Below, in pieces: positions 43,031-52,430 of a DNA stretch of 64,000 bases. The notes below the pieces were generated by a model that had not been told where the DNA came from, did not search any database, and saw nothing but the letters and a program-made list of their open reading frames with translations. Source of the stretch: Marinimicrobium locisalis (GTDB lineage Bacteria > Pseudomonadota > Gammaproteobacteria > Pseudomonadales > Cellvibrionaceae); NCBI RefSeq assembly GCF_039822625.1, contig NZ_JBDLLG010000001.1, forward strand, positions 248,001-312,000. Reading direction: 5' to 3'. Within the stretch, counting starts at the first letter, position 1. Each line of letters opens with the position of its first letter. A program made the translations under genes and the position numbers.

Positions 43031-43526
43031 GATTGAGTTCCTCTAATTTTGTGGGGTTACTCTCGCGACAGGATCTCTGCCTTGAGAGACTATCCATGAC
43101 CGTCATGGATGCGAATGGAGGGCGCTAATGCCCCCAATAGCCGTGCCCCGGGGAGGCGGTTGACGACACGACCAAGCGGCGGCGGATTATACAGGAGGGG
43201 CCTCCTTCTGTTAAGCACGCCCCTCGGTTTGCCCCGTATTTGTGTGACAAATTGGTCGGGCGGAATTGGATCCGGGGGCTCCCAGAACGTATCGAGCGCT
43301 TCGCTTGTAGGTGGGCAAAGAGGCGAAATTTTGGCGTTTTATGGCCTGGTTGACATTTAAAGTTTGTGGTTTGTCACGAATCCGACAATTCGCGTGGGGT
43401 CATAGCCGCCATTAGGGTAGGGTAGCGGGATGGCTGTGCCGGAGCCGCTACTGGCGGTGTTTTTGAGTGGGCATTCTCATTCCGGCTGCTACCTTTAGCA
43501 AGGCTGAACGATATTAGGGAGTTTCG
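43031..43526. other. Divergent intergenic region between acnB and the SH3/barrel protein gene
   Basis: 496 bp without a supportable gene. It holds the palindrome at 43092-43110 near acnB. A TTGACA at 43350 has no matching -10 box. The sequence just before 43527 has a plain GGAG ribosome site. No RNA gene is recognised. Confidence 0.6.
43092..43110. promoter_or_regulatory. 19-bp perfect palindrome upstream of acnB
   Basis: ATCCATGAC-C-GTCATGGAT: nine-base arms with an odd centre, 62-80 bp upstream of the acnB start codon. Its form fits a homodimeric regulator operator. The regulator is unknown; an iron, redox or propionate regulator would suit aconitase. Confidence 0.6.
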
Positions 43527-44294
43527 ATGCGGCGTTGGTTCTTTGGTGTGACTCTGGCGTTAATCGCGGCGGCCCCTTTGGGCGCTGTGGCGGATGAAGA
43601 GGGTAAGGCCTCCTATCTGCAGTTGGAGGTCATAGACCCTTATGTGGATGTTCGAAGTGGCCCCGGGCGGGGCTACCCCATCTTTTATGTCATTGAGCAA
43701 GGCGAAAAGGTCGATGTGTTGACCCGTCGACCCGGCTGGTACGAGGTCCGTATGGCCAGTGGCCGAACCGGCTGGTCCAGTGCCTCGCAAATTTCGCGAA
43801 CCCTCCAAACCACGGGTGAGCCGGCCGACCTGCCGTCAGTGAGCTATGGCGATTATCTGGCGAGTCACTGGCGGGTGGGGTTCAACTCCGGTCAGTTCTC
43901 CAGTGGCGAGCTTCAGTCCAGCGATACGTTCAGCTTTCTGGTTGGCTACCGTCCTCTGAGCTGGATGGGTCTGGAAGCCGAAGTGGGCAAGGTGCTGGGC
44001 GCCGAGATCAAGGGCGAGCTGTATAGCGTGAACGTGTTGATTGAGCCTTTTTCCGACTGGCGAGTCTCACCGCTGTTAATGGTGGGGCGGGGAAATCTGT
44101 CCATCGATTCGCAGCCCAAGCTGGTGCCGCTGGAGATCGGTGACGAGGATTTCAACCAGTACGGGCTGGGCCTGAATTATTACATCGGCCGAAATTTTGT
44201 TCTGCGCGGGGAGTACCGCTGGTCCGAGGTCGATACCGATGACAACAGTGAGAGTTTGGAAGTATGGAAAATTGGATTCAGCACTTTCTTTTAA
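43527..44294 (+). CDS. Outer-membrane barrel protein with N-terminal SH3 domain
   Basis: 255 residues. The signal peptide ends near residue 22. Residues about 30-95 are a bacterial SH3 domain (YVDVRSGPGRGYPIFYVIEQGEKVDVL, GRTGW). The remainder has alternating strands ending in FSTFF, a C-terminal aromatic as in outer-membrane barrels. SH3 domains of this kind bind peptidoglycan, so it may link wall and outer membrane. It overlaps the next barrel gene by 31 bp and heads the envelope cluster. Confidence 0.8.
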   Translation: MRRWFFGVTLALIAAAPLGAVADEEGKASYLQLEVIDPYVDVRSGPGRGYPIFYVIEQGEKVDVLTRRPGWYEVRMASGRTGWSSASQISRTLQTTGEPADLPSVSYGDYLASHWRVGFNSGQFSSGELQSSDTFSFLVGYRPLSWMGLEAEVGKVLGAEIKGELYSVNVLIEPFSDWRVSPLLMVGRGNLSIDSQPKLVPLEIGDEDFNQYGLGLNYYIGRNFVLRGEYRWSEVDTDDNSESLEVWKIGFSTFF

Positions 44295-44878
44295 AGGCGG
44301 GCGCCACCGCTCTGGCTGGGTTGCTGGTCACTCCGGTGGCCTTGGCGCAGGAGACCGAATCAACCTCGGCGCATCGAATTGACAGTGAGGTTCTCGATCT
44401 CGGCGTGACCGCTGGGGTCGTTAATATTGCTGACTTTAATGGCGAGTGGGCCCTTGGGGTCAGTGCCACTTTTCAGGCCACGGAAAATTTTTTCCTCCAG
44501 TACAATTTTCTGCAGGCGGATAGTTCTCCTTCGGCGTATGAAAACAATCAGGGGCGTCTGTTCGAAGGCAGCGATCGAACTTTTCGCCACTATGATTTGC
44601 TCGTGGGCTACAAGGTATTTCAAGGGGAGCTTTTCGCTTCGGAGGGACGCGCGCGCCTGTCGTCGCTGTATGCCGTGGGAGGCGTCGGGGAAACCCGTTT
44701 TGGGGGCGAGGAAAATTTCACGACCACTCTGGGTGTGGGGTACGAAGCAGCGCTTACGCGGGATATTCTGCTGAGGATCGATTACCGCGCCCATCTGTAT
44801 GATTCCAGTTTGATTGCGGACGAAGAGCGCTCCGTAACCTCTAATCAGATGAGCGCAGGGCTCAGCTACCTTTTTTAG
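44264..44878 (+). CDS. Outer-membrane beta-barrel protein
   Basis: 204 residues, signal peptide to about residue 28. The body is made of alternating strands (FFLQYNFLQADSS, FRHYDLLVGYKVF, MSAGLSYLF) and ends in Phe, typical of small outer-membrane barrels. Overlap with the SH3-barrel gene shows coupling. It is a paralogue of the convergent protein at 44918-45571: both have SDRTFRHYDLL / ADRTFEHLSVL and similar strand spacing. Function unknown; GltA/GltB/GltH-like outer-membrane partners are proposed. Confidence 0.78.
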   Translation: MENWIQHFLLKAGATALAGLLVTPVALAQETESTSAHRIDSEVLDLGVTAGVVNIADFNGEWALGVSATFQATENFFLQYNFLQADSSPSAYENNQGRLFEGSDRTFRHYDLLVGYKVFQGELFASEGRARLSSLYAVGGVGETRFGGEENFTTTLGVGYEAALTRDILLRIDYRAHLYDSSLIADEERSVTSNQMSAGLSYLF

Positions 44879-44917
44879 GGTGCCAAGTCTGAAGCGTTGG
44901 GCGTCAACCTGCTGCTC

Positions 44918-45571
44918 TCAGAACAACAGGTTGAACCCGAGCGCCAGTTCGGTGTTGTGGGTGGTTTTGTCGTCACCGAGAAATGATCGGTTGACCACGA
45001 TATCCCGCACGTCCAAGTTCAGCGTCGCCCAGTCCGTCAGTACGGTCTTGTAGCTGAGGCCGAGTATAAGTCCTGTATTGTCCTCTCCGGCAAAGCTGAC
45101 TTGGCTGGGGCCGGCGAGGGCGTACAAATAGGAGTTGAACTTCCGGTCCCCGCCGAAAAATGAGCGTCCCTCGGCCAACCGGTAGCCCGCCAGTACGCTC
45201 AGGTGCTCAAAAGTCCGGTCCGCCTCCGAGAGAAAGTTGCCCCCGGATACCTCCTCAAAGGTCGCCCGTTCAATATCCGCTTGGGCGTAGTGCCCCTGAA
45301 CCATAAAACGTGAACTGATGTGGTAGTTGAGGGTGATTCCGCCGGAAAGCTCTGTGCTGAAGTCTTCTACGGAGAGTGCCCCGAAGTAGGCGCCAAGCTC
45401 GAAATGTTCGCTGTCAATGGCCGCCCGGCGGGCGCGCTCGGTGCGCTCGGGAGGCTTGACCACCTCCACCCGGGCGCTTTGCTCTTGGGCGAGGCTGTGT
45501 GTTGACAGGACGCTTAGGCCCAGTGCCACCAGGCAGGTGGGGAGTGAGACGGTATAGCGCATAGTATCCAT
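44918..45571 (-). CDS. Outer-membrane beta-barrel protein, paralogue of the preceding gene
   Basis: 217 residues with a signal peptide to about residue 29. ADRTFEHLSVLAGYRLAEG, LYALAGPSQVSFAGEDNTGLILGLSY and the terminal ALGFNLLF mirror the barrel encoded at 44264-44878. It lies convergent to that gene with only 39 bp between. A second ATG three codons in is equally possible. It is transcribed away from the TPR cluster with a shared 414-bp upstream region. Confidence 0.78.
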   Translation of the reverse strand: MDTMRYTVSLPTCLVALGLSVLSTHSLAQEQSARVEVVKPPERTERARRAAIDSEHFELGAYFGALSVEDFSTELSGGITLNYHISSRFMVQGHYAQADIERATFEEVSGGNFLSEADRTFEHLSVLAGYRLAEGRSFFGGDRKFNSYLYALAGPSQVSFAGEDNTGLILGLSYKTVLTDWATLNLDVRDIVVNRSFLGDDKTTHNTELALGFNLLF

Positions 45572-45985
45572 TATCTCGCTTAAAGGAAGTTTGCCAGTAG
45601 TTTACGGCTAAAAAACAAAAGGAGACGTTAGACAGGTCTCACTTTTGGAAATTGACGACATGGTTTGGGGTCCCTTTGTTGGAGTTCGTTGCATGTGGCC
45701 TCTACGGGGCCGTTGTCCGGGCAAAAAATGGCCTCTCGCGTCCCTTCTGGAAAGGGGAATGTGATGCGTCGCTAAAAAGCACTGATATTTTGAGACCTGG
45801 CTCATAAAATCAACATTCAATGTGTGACTCTTTCAGCGACTTCCGTTATTTTTGCTAGTCCGAAACGTCACGGGAAAGTCTTTCCAAGGGTCATTGTAAA
45901 AAAAGACCCGGCGGAAAAAGACCCTGGTAGTAAAAAATCCTGATGCGGGCGTTTTGTTGGTTTGTACAAACTTGGGGCACAAGTC
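45572..45985. other. Divergent intergenic region before the TPR/Exb operon
   Basis: 414 bp with no supportable gene. A direct repeat of AAAAAGACCC occurs at 45900-45909 and 45915-45924, about 65-85 bp before the downstream start codon; it could be a regulator site. No strong sigma-70 promoter was recognised. Confidence 0.55.
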
Positions 45986-46612
45986 ATGGAGAAGTGGGGA
46001 TTCATCAGGACGTCATTGGCGTCTTGTGCGTTGGTTCTGGCCTTGAGTATCACGCAGAATCATGCCGCAGCAGAGGCTACTGAATCTCAGCACTGGGCCG
46101 AGGGCGTCGACGGTGATCAGGTCAGCACCGATCAGGGGGCCCCTGAGGCTGACGACGCCGAGGCAGAGCTCAAGCGCATTTCCACGTATGTGCGCTCGCT
46201 CAAGTCGGATGTGGTGGACTTGAACCACGACCTGAAGCAAATGGAAGAGCGCATTCTCTATCCCTCCAGCACCAAATACTCTGTTTTCGTGTCGTTCAGC
46301 TCAGGCCAGTTCTTTCAACTGGAGTCGGTGAAACTGAAGCTGAATGGCAAGCTGGTCGCCACCCATATCTATTCCGAAAAGCAGCAAAATGCCATGTTGC
46401 GCGGCGGTATCCACCGCCTGTATATGACGAATCTGGCCGATGGTGATCACAGTGCGACGGCGTTCTTTACCGGCATAGGTCCCGGCGGGCGATCCTACAA
46501 GCGCGCCACCAATATCGAGTTCGAAAAGGATGCCAATAGCAGCTATCTGGAACTCGCCATCGGAGACGATGCCGTCAAGCAAGAGCCGGTATTTGCAATC
46601 AAACAGTGGTAA
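45986..46612 (+). CDS. Periplasmic coiled-coil protein, first gene of the TPR/Exb operon
   Basis: 208 residues. Signal peptide to about residue 28, then an acidic segment, a short coiled coil (EAELKRISTYVRSLKSDVV to about 85), and a beta-rich C-terminal domain (KYSVFVSFSSGQFFQLESVKL, LYMTNLADGDHSATAFF). No family recognised. The ATG at 45986 is preferred over a TTG upstream because it gives a clean signal peptide. It ends four bases before the next gene, so it is part of the same operon and probably a periplasmic component of the envelope complex. Confidence 0.78.
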   Translation: MEKWGFIRTSLASCALVLALSITQNHAAAEATESQHWAEGVDGDQVSTDQGAPEADDAEAELKRISTYVRSLKSDVVDLNHDLKQMEERILYPSSTKYSVFVSFSSGQFFQLESVKLKLNGKLVATHIYSEKQQNAMLRGGIHRLYMTNLADGDHSATAFFTGIGPGGRSYKRATNIEFEKDANSSYLELAIGDDAVKQEPVFAIKQW

Positions 46613-46616
46613 GCCT

Positions 46617-48371
46617 ATGAGGTACAGGGCACTAAAGGTCGTGTTGGCGTCCCGCTTCTGGTTGGCGGCCGCACTGCTTCCGTTATCCGCCACCCCCGCA
46701 GCGGTTTGGGCGTTCTCATCCAATGTGAATAGCGCCCAAGAGCTGGAGTACGGCGCCGTACTGTTTGAGTATTTCCAGCACGATTACTTCCACGCGCTGG
46801 TGGAGCAAAAGTATGCCGAGTCCCTGAAGAACCGCTCGGCGCTGGCAAACACCGGGCAGTTAGTCAAGGGCGGCATGCTGGTCTCCTACGGCTTGCCAAA
46901 CAAGGCGGAACCCGTATTCGATGAGCTGCTCTCAAGCAACGTCTCTCACGAGGTGGGCAATCGCGCTTGGTTTTATCTGGCCAAGCTCCACTACAACAAA
47001 GGGGACTTTGCCAGCGCCAGAGACGCTGTTGACAGGGTTGAAGGGCCCATCCCCGTGGATATTCTGGTGGACTACCACTATTTGGCGACATTGGTGACCG
47101 GCCACCCGGAGCGGCTGGCGCAGAAAGTTAGCATGATAGAGGCGACCGCCAAGAACTCTCCCGCTTTCCCCTATTTCCTGTTCAACCTTGCCGTATCACA
47201 GGTCGGGCGTGGTGACGTCGCTGCGGCGGTTAAGAACCTGGAGCGGGTGACCGAAAGCGGTGCGGGCGGCGAAGGAGCCACGGCAGCTTTGGTGGACCGG
47301 GCCCGGCATGGTCTGGCTGAGCTGGCGATGAAGGCCGATCGCCTGTCGGCCGCCTGGGGCTATTTAAGCGAGATCCGAACTTCTGGTCTTTACTCCAATC
47401 GCGCGCTGCTGAGCTACGCCTGGGCGGCCATCAACCGAGAGCAGTTCACCGAGGCGATTCCCGCTCTGGAGCTTTTGGCCGGGCGGTCCATCGCTATTCC
47501 GGAAGTGCAGGAAGCGAAGGTGTTGCTGGCCCATGTCTACGAGGAACAGGGGCTGTACAAGCGAGCCCTGAAGCGCAATATCGAGGCGGAAAAAGAGTTT
47601 GGAGAAGGGGTTTCACTGATTGACCAAGCCCGTCGGGTGATCGACGGGCAAGATGTCCCGAGGGAGTTTATCAACAACCTCGAGGCCATCATGGACGATA
47701 CCGATTGGTATGCTCGCCACCCCTCCGTGGACTATGAAAGCTTAACCCCCTTTCTGATTGACTTGATGGCCAGTAACGCGTTTAACGAAACCCTGACCGA
47801 GCTGGCAGACCTGTACGTCATTGAGGAAAACTTGCATTACTGGGCGGACCAGGCGGAGCAGCATCAGGCTATTTTGCAATCGGCCGAAGAAAAGCGCTTT
47901 GACCAGAATATGCGGGAGATGCTGGGCCGCACGGACGCCATTCGCCAGGAACTGGGAGAGCGTTGGGAAGAGTTGGAGCTGTATACGCTTGTGGTTGAGG
48001 AAGAGGAGCGGGAGCGTTTAACCGCGCTAATGGACACCACCCGCGCTGACCTTAGTGTGTTGGAGCAAAGGCTGGGTAGGCTCCAAGCACTGGAGGATCC
48101 CTATGAGCAGCCGGATCACTATCAGCCCATGGTGCGTGAGCATCACCAGCGCATAGAGGCCCTGTTGGCTCGCACAGAGAATCAAATTTTGGCGCTGGAG
48201 CGGGTTATGCGCAAGTTAATTAAGCTGGAGCTGGATAAACATGAGGAGCGGATGAATTACTACGCCGCTCAGTCCAGGCTGGCCAAGGCCCGTCTTTATG
48301 ACATGGCGCTGTTGTCGCTCGAACAATCCGTGCCGGCGGCCGGCGCAACGAACTCCCCGGAGGCACAATGA
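46617..48371 (+). CDS. Periplasmic TPR-repeat protein
   Basis: 584 residues. Signal peptide to about residue 30. Repeated helix-turn-helix units of TPR type follow (YFQHDYFHALVEQKY, AWFYLAKLHYNKGDFASARDAVDRV, LSYAWAAINREQFTEAIPALELL). The last ~150 residues are a long charged coiled coil (LYTLVVEEEERERLTALM, LEQRLGRLQALED). It resembles the large TPR subunits (GltD/NfsD type) of myxobacterial machines in layout only. It overlaps the next gene by four bases. Confidence 0.82.
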   Translation: MRYRALKVVLASRFWLAAALLPLSATPAAVWAFSSNVNSAQELEYGAVLFEYFQHDYFHALVEQKYAESLKNRSALANTGQLVKGGMLVSYGLPNKAEPVFDELLSSNVSHEVGNRAWFYLAKLHYNKGDFASARDAVDRVEGPIPVDILVDYHYLATLVTGHPERLAQKVSMIEATAKNSPAFPYFLFNLAVSQVGRGDVAAAVKNLERVTESGAGGEGATAALVDRARHGLAELAMKADRLSAAWGYLSEIRTSGLYSNRALLSYAWAAINREQFTEAIPALELLAGRSIAIPEVQEAKVLLAHVYEEQGLYKRALKRNIEAEKEFGEGVSLIDQARRVIDGQDVPREFINNLEAIMDDTDWYARHPSVDYESLTPFLIDLMASNAFNETLTELADLYVIEENLHYWADQAEQHQAILQSAEEKRFDQNMREMLGRTDAIRQELGERWEELELYTLVVEEEERERLTALMDTTRADLSVLEQRLGRLQALEDPYEQPDHYQPMVREHHQRIEALLARTENQILALERVMRKLIKLELDKHEERMNYYAAQSRLAKARLYDMALLSLEQSVPAAGATNSPEAQ

Positions 48372-51238
48372 AGTCCCCAATGGCAACCATTACAGCGGCC
48401 GCCAGCGTGTTGGTTTTGCTGACCGCCTGCGGTGCCAATCAGCCCAAAACGATTGGCTCTTTGGCGTACACCCCACCCAAGGAGGAAGCCGAAGCGCCCG
48501 AACCGGTTTCTCACGAAGCGGTGCGGGAAGAGTACAGCGAACTGGCCGAGTTGTTTGAAGATGAACAGCTGAAAGAGCAAATCGAACGCCGGGTGGCCGA
48601 CGTTTACATGATGGAGGGGGTTCAGGAGCAGCGCCAGGCCGCCAAGCCCAGCAGTCATTATGTGGAGGCGATTAAAGCCTACCGCAATATTCTGGAAAAG
48701 TACCCCAACTCGCCTGACAATGCGGAAGTGCTGTACCAATTGGCCAAAGCCTATGATCTCGAAGGCGATCAGGGAGAGGCCATGAAGATGCTCTCCGAGT
48801 TGACTCGCCGCCATCCGTATTACGCCAATATTGCGGAAGCTCATTTCCGTATGGGCGATATTCATTTCAACAACGAGGATTATGCTCAGGCCGAGGCATC
48901 CTATCGGGCGGTACTGTCGCAGGAAGAACCGCGCTTGGCCACGAACGCCCGTTACATGTTGGGGTGGTCCCATTACAAGCAGCGACAGTTCAGTGACAGT
49001 TTGACTGAATTTTCCCGAGTGCTTGATGATTTGATGGCGGGCCGAGACGATGTCGAGTCCTTGGCCGATGGCGAACGTCCGGTTGCCAAGGATACGGTTC
49101 ACTCCATCAGTCTGGCGCTGGACAAGGTGGGGGGCGCTGAAGCCATTCCCTCTTTGCCCCACGTGGTTAACCAGCCATACACTTGGCTGCTTTATGATCA
49201 CTTGGGCGAGTACTATCGCGAGAAAGAGCTGTACGAAAGAGCGGCCGGTACCTTCCGTCATTTCATAGCCAACCATCCGGATTCCACACGGGCCCCGGCG
49301 CTTCACGGAAAAATCATCCAAACCTATATTGACGGTGGTTTCCCCTCTCTGGCGCTGGAGGAGAAAGCGGTTTACGTGCGTGCCTACGGCATCCGTTCGG
49401 ATTATGCCGGCAATACCGATGGCCTTTACCCGGAGGTCAGAGAGCCCATTCGCAGCTATCTGGATGAACTGGCACGGTATCACTACAGCCAGGGCCAGGC
49501 TCTACAAGAGGGCGACCCTGAGGAACGGCCGGACTTGGCCAGCACCACTGACCCCCAGTCTGAAGCCCAGGAAACGGAAGGGCCCAAGGCACTTGATGCG
49601 GAAGCCGAGCAAGCTTACGTCAGAGCGGCTGATTACTATGCCCAGTACGCGGAAACCTTCCCGAAGGATGAGCGCATTGACGAAGTCATTTACCTTAAGT
49701 CCGAGTCGCTTTTCCTGGCCCAGCGGTACATTGATGCCGTCCCCGGCTATGAGCAAGTCGCCTATGACCCCCAGGGCGATAGTGCTACGGAGCACGCAAG
49801 CGATGCCGGCTACGCCGCCATCATTGCCTACCAAGAGCACATTGCGGGTTTGCCGGAAGGTAGTGCGGACATTGAGCCAACGCAGGCCCGGGCGGTGGAC
49901 AGCATGCTGCGTTTTTCTGGTCAGTTCCATGCGGACGACCGGGCGGTTTCCGTGCTAACCAACGCGGCGGAGTATCTGTTCAGCTTGCGCGAGTACGAGC
50001 GGGCGCTGACAGTGTCCAGTCAATTGGTGGAAGACAACCCCCAACTGGACCCCTCCCTCAAGGAAACCGCCTTCGGCATCATGGCCCATTCGCAGTTTCA
50101 ACTGAAGGCATACGCCGAGGCGGCGGAAAGCTACCGCCAACAGCGCGAACTGATGTCGCCCGGGTCGGATGAGTATGATTCGGTCACGGAACGCTTGGCC
50201 ACGGCCTTGTACCGCCACTCGGAAACCCTGGATGGGCAGGGCGACCCGGAAGCGACAGTCGCCCAATTGTTGAAAATCAAGGCCCTGACGCCCGGGGCGA
50301 AGCTACGGGTTCCTTCCCAATATGAGGCGGTAACCCTGCTCATCAGTATGGAAAAGTGGCAGCGAGCAATTGACGAGCTACGGGAGCTGATTGAAATTGC
50401 GCCAGAGCATGAGCTGGCGGTGGAGTTTCCCCGTCGCCTGGCGTTTGCCTATGAACAGCAGGAGAGCTGGGCCCTGGCCGCCGAGCGTTACGAAGCGCTG
50501 GCCGACAAGGATCCGGATGAGGAGATACGGCGCGAAGCGTTGTTCCTAGCCGCCACCATGTATGAAAACGACGAAAATTACGAGCAGGCGTTGCGGCTTT
50601 TCCGCGATTACGCCAATACCTATGAAGCGCCCACCGACGTTCTGATGGAGGCCCGGTACAAGCTGGCGCTGAACTACGAGCGCGTGGGCGATACTCGCCG
50701 TCAGCTCTTCTGGCTCGACCAGCTGGTGGACGGTGGCGCCGAGTTTGGTGATTCAGAACGCAACCGTTGGCTCACCGCCTGGGCCAGCATTCAGTACGGG
50801 GACCATCACGCCAAGGCCTTTAATGACTACCGTCTCAGCCTTCCACTGGTGGAGAGCCTTCCCGAGAAGAACGGTTTGTTGCAGGAAGCGGCCAGCCGTT
50901 ACCAGCACGCCGCCGACCAGGGCATTCTGGAGTTCACCAGTATGTCCAGCTTTAAAACGGCGGAGCTGTATCGTGAGTTGGCGCGTTCGCTACTGAACTC
51001 CCCGGTGCCGAGTTCGCTGTCAAACGAGCAGCGTGGCGTTTACCAGGAGCTGATAGCCGAGCAGGCGATACCTTTTGATGAACTGGCTATGGAACTTCAT
51101 CAGGCGAATATTGACCGCGCCTGGGAAGGGCATTTCAACCGTTGGATAGACCAGAGTTTTACCGCGATGCGGACGTTGAAACCTTCGCGGTTTGATAAAT
51201 CTGAACTAATTGTGAGCTATGGCGATGCGATACGTTAA
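48368..51238 (+). CDS. Large TPR-repeat lipoprotein
   Basis: 956 residues. The lipobox is LLTAC with Cys about residue 21. Many tetratricopeptide repeats cover most of the chain (NAEVLYQLAKAYDLEGD, AEAHFRMGDIHFNNEDYAQAE, LGEYYREKELYERAAGTFRHF, AFAYEQQESWALAAERYEAL). Such scaffolds assemble envelope complexes from the periplasmic side. Together with the adjacent TPR protein it looks like the scaffold pair of the cluster. The GGAGG before 48368 favours that ATG over the one four codons later. It overlaps both neighbours. Confidence 0.85.
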   Translation: MKSPMATITAAASVLVLLTACGANQPKTIGSLAYTPPKEEAEAPEPVSHEAVREEYSELAELFEDEQLKEQIERRVADVYMMEGVQEQRQAAKPSSHYVEAIKAYRNILEKYPNSPDNAEVLYQLAKAYDLEGDQGEAMKMLSELTRRHPYYANIAEAHFRMGDIHFNNEDYAQAEASYRAVLSQEEPRLATNARYMLGWSHYKQRQFSDSLTEFSRVLDDLMAGRDDVESLADGERPVAKDTVHSISLALDKVGGAEAIPSLPHVVNQPYTWLLYDHLGEYYREKELYERAAGTFRHFIANHPDSTRAPALHGKIIQTYIDGGFPSLALEEKAVYVRAYGIRSDYAGNTDGLYPEVREPIRSYLDELARYHYSQGQALQEGDPEERPDLASTTDPQSEAQETEGPKALDAEAEQAYVRAADYYAQYAETFPKDERIDEVIYLKSESLFLAQRYIDAVPGYEQVAYDPQGDSATEHASDAGYAAIIAYQEHIAGLPEGSADIEPTQARAVDSMLRFSGQFHADDRAVSVLTNAAEYLFSLREYERALTVSSQLVEDNPQLDPSLKETAFGIMAHSQFQLKAYAEAAESYRQQRELMSPGSDEYDSVTERLATALYRHSETLDGQGDPEATVAQLLKIKALTPGAKLRVPSQYEAVTLLISMEKWQRAIDELRELIEIAPEHELAVEFPRRLAFAYEQQESWALAAERYEALADKDPDEEIRREALFLAATMYENDENYEQALRLFRDYANTYEAPTDVLMEARYKLALNYERVGDTRRQLFWLDQLVDGGAEFGDSERNRWLTAWASIQYGDHHAKAFNDYRLSLPLVESLPEKNGLLQEAASRYQHAADQGILEFTSMSSFKTAELYRELARSLLNSPVPSSLSNEQRGVYQELIAEQAIPFDELAMELHQANIDRAWEGHFNRWIDQSFTAMRTLKPSRFDKSELIVSYGDAIR

Positions 51239-52025
51239 ATCTCTCCGTGCAACTCTCGCCCTCTCGCTGAGCGCAGCTCTTTTCGGGTGTTCAACCGGGG
51301 GCAGCGAGTTGCAATGGATGACGGAAGAAGAGGCCGCCTTGAACCTCGTGTCCACCGCTCTCTATCTGCCGGTGCAGGAGCAGGGCGATGAGGGCCAGTG
51401 GTTACCCTACGAACCACGGGAGAACCCTTATGCCGCTCAGCGAGGCCGGGTGGATAAGGAGTCGGTTACCCGTTTTATTGAGGCTCGGCGTGCGTTCAAG
51501 GCCCAGAAGTGGGAGCGGGCTGAAGCCCTGCTCGAACAACTGACCGAAGCCGACGATGACCTCTCCGGCCCCTGGGTCATGTTGGGTGATATCGCCTCGC
51601 AACGAGGTGAGCATAAGCAGGCGCTCGAACTTTACACCAAAGCCATTGCAATCAATGGCGATAACGTCAATGCCTACCTTCGGCTGGCCCTGGCTCAACG
51701 TAAGCTTGGACGCTATCTGCACGCCCAGAACACTTATGCTGCGGCACTGGAATTGTGGCCGGACTTTCCGGAAGCCCATTTGAACCTCGCGGTGCTCTAC
51801 GATATTTACCTGAACCATCCGTTGCGGGCGCAGAAACACATGGAGGCCTACCAGTTTTTGACGGAGGGGGAGAATACTCAGGTAGCGGCGTGGCTTGAAG
51901 AGCTCCGTTCGCGCACCGGCATCGCGCCCGCCTTTGAAATGGACGCCGAGGGTCCAGAAACGGTTTCCTACCGCGCCGATGACGCTGAAACAATCAATAA
52001 CCACGGCAATAGGGAGGGGGAATAA
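51219..52025 (+). CDS. TPR lipoprotein (GltE/NfsE-like layout)
   Basis: 268 residues. The lipobox is ALFGC (Cys about residue 24). Three or four TPRs follow in the middle (PWVMLGDIASQRGEHKQALELYTKAI, YLRLALAQRKLGRYLHAQNTY, PEAHLNLAVLYDIYLNHP). It overlaps the previous gene by 20 bp and the next by one base. A small TPR lipoprotein beside TolQ/ExbB-like genes recalls GltE/NfsE; that is a layout comparison only. An alternative ATG lies at 51225. Confidence 0.82.
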   Translation: MAMRYVKSLRATLALSLSAALFGCSTGGSELQWMTEEEAALNLVSTALYLPVQEQGDEGQWLPYEPRENPYAAQRGRVDKESVTRFIEARRAFKAQKWERAEALLEQLTEADDDLSGPWVMLGDIASQRGEHKQALELYTKAIAINGDNVNAYLRLALAQRKLGRYLHAQNTYAAALELWPDFPEAHLNLAVLYDIYLNHPLRAQKHMEAYQFLTEGENTQVAAWLEELRSRTGIAPAFEMDAEGPETVSYRADDAETINNHGNREGE

Positions 52026-52336
52026 TGAAGTCAATCTTCGCCTTGGTACTACTGGCAGCTGCACTTCCAAGCCAGGCGGTGGCGGAAGAAGTGCCGGCCG
52101 AAGAAAGCGCCGATACGCCCCCGGAAAACCCGGCCATTCGCCTGCAGTCTACGTTTATTGGCGACAAGGAACAGCCAGCTGTTAGCTACTTTGTTCCCTG
52201 GCAGGGCACCAGTACGCCCGACAAGCTGCAGTGGAGCATGGAGAACAAGCACGATGCCACGCTTGAAGCGGTGGACCGCGACGTACTGAATCGAACGGTA
52301 ACGATTTATCAAGAAATGCAATTGGAAGGCGAGTAG
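52025..52336 (+). CDS. Small periplasmic protein of unknown function
   Basis: 103 residues with a signal peptide (cleaved near QAVAEE). The mature part is acidic, then beta-rich: PAIRLQSTFIGDKEQPAVSYFVPWQG. No family recognised. The start overlaps the previous stop (TAATG). It stands between the TPR genes and the motor genes, so it may be an accessory of the complex. Confidence 0.75.
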   Translation: MKSIFALVLLAAALPSQAVAEEVPAEESADTPPENPAIRLQSTFIGDKEQPAVSYFVPWQGTSTPDKLQWSMENKHDATLEAVDRDVLNRTVTIYQEMQLEGE

Positions 52337-52430
52337 TAAATACCTTAAAGGCTGTGGTTGCGACCAACGCGTAACCGCATGACTATTAACAGTTTGTAAG
52401 TGTGTATGACGATTACTAATAGGTGTAGCC

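Noticed and set aside
43109..43360. 83-codon plus-strand frame in the acnB upstream region
   Set aside because: No ribosome site and no protein-like features; starts inside the palindrome.
43350..43378. TTGACA considered as a -35 box upstream of the SH3/barrel gene
   Set aside because: No -10 box at a 15-19 base spacing.
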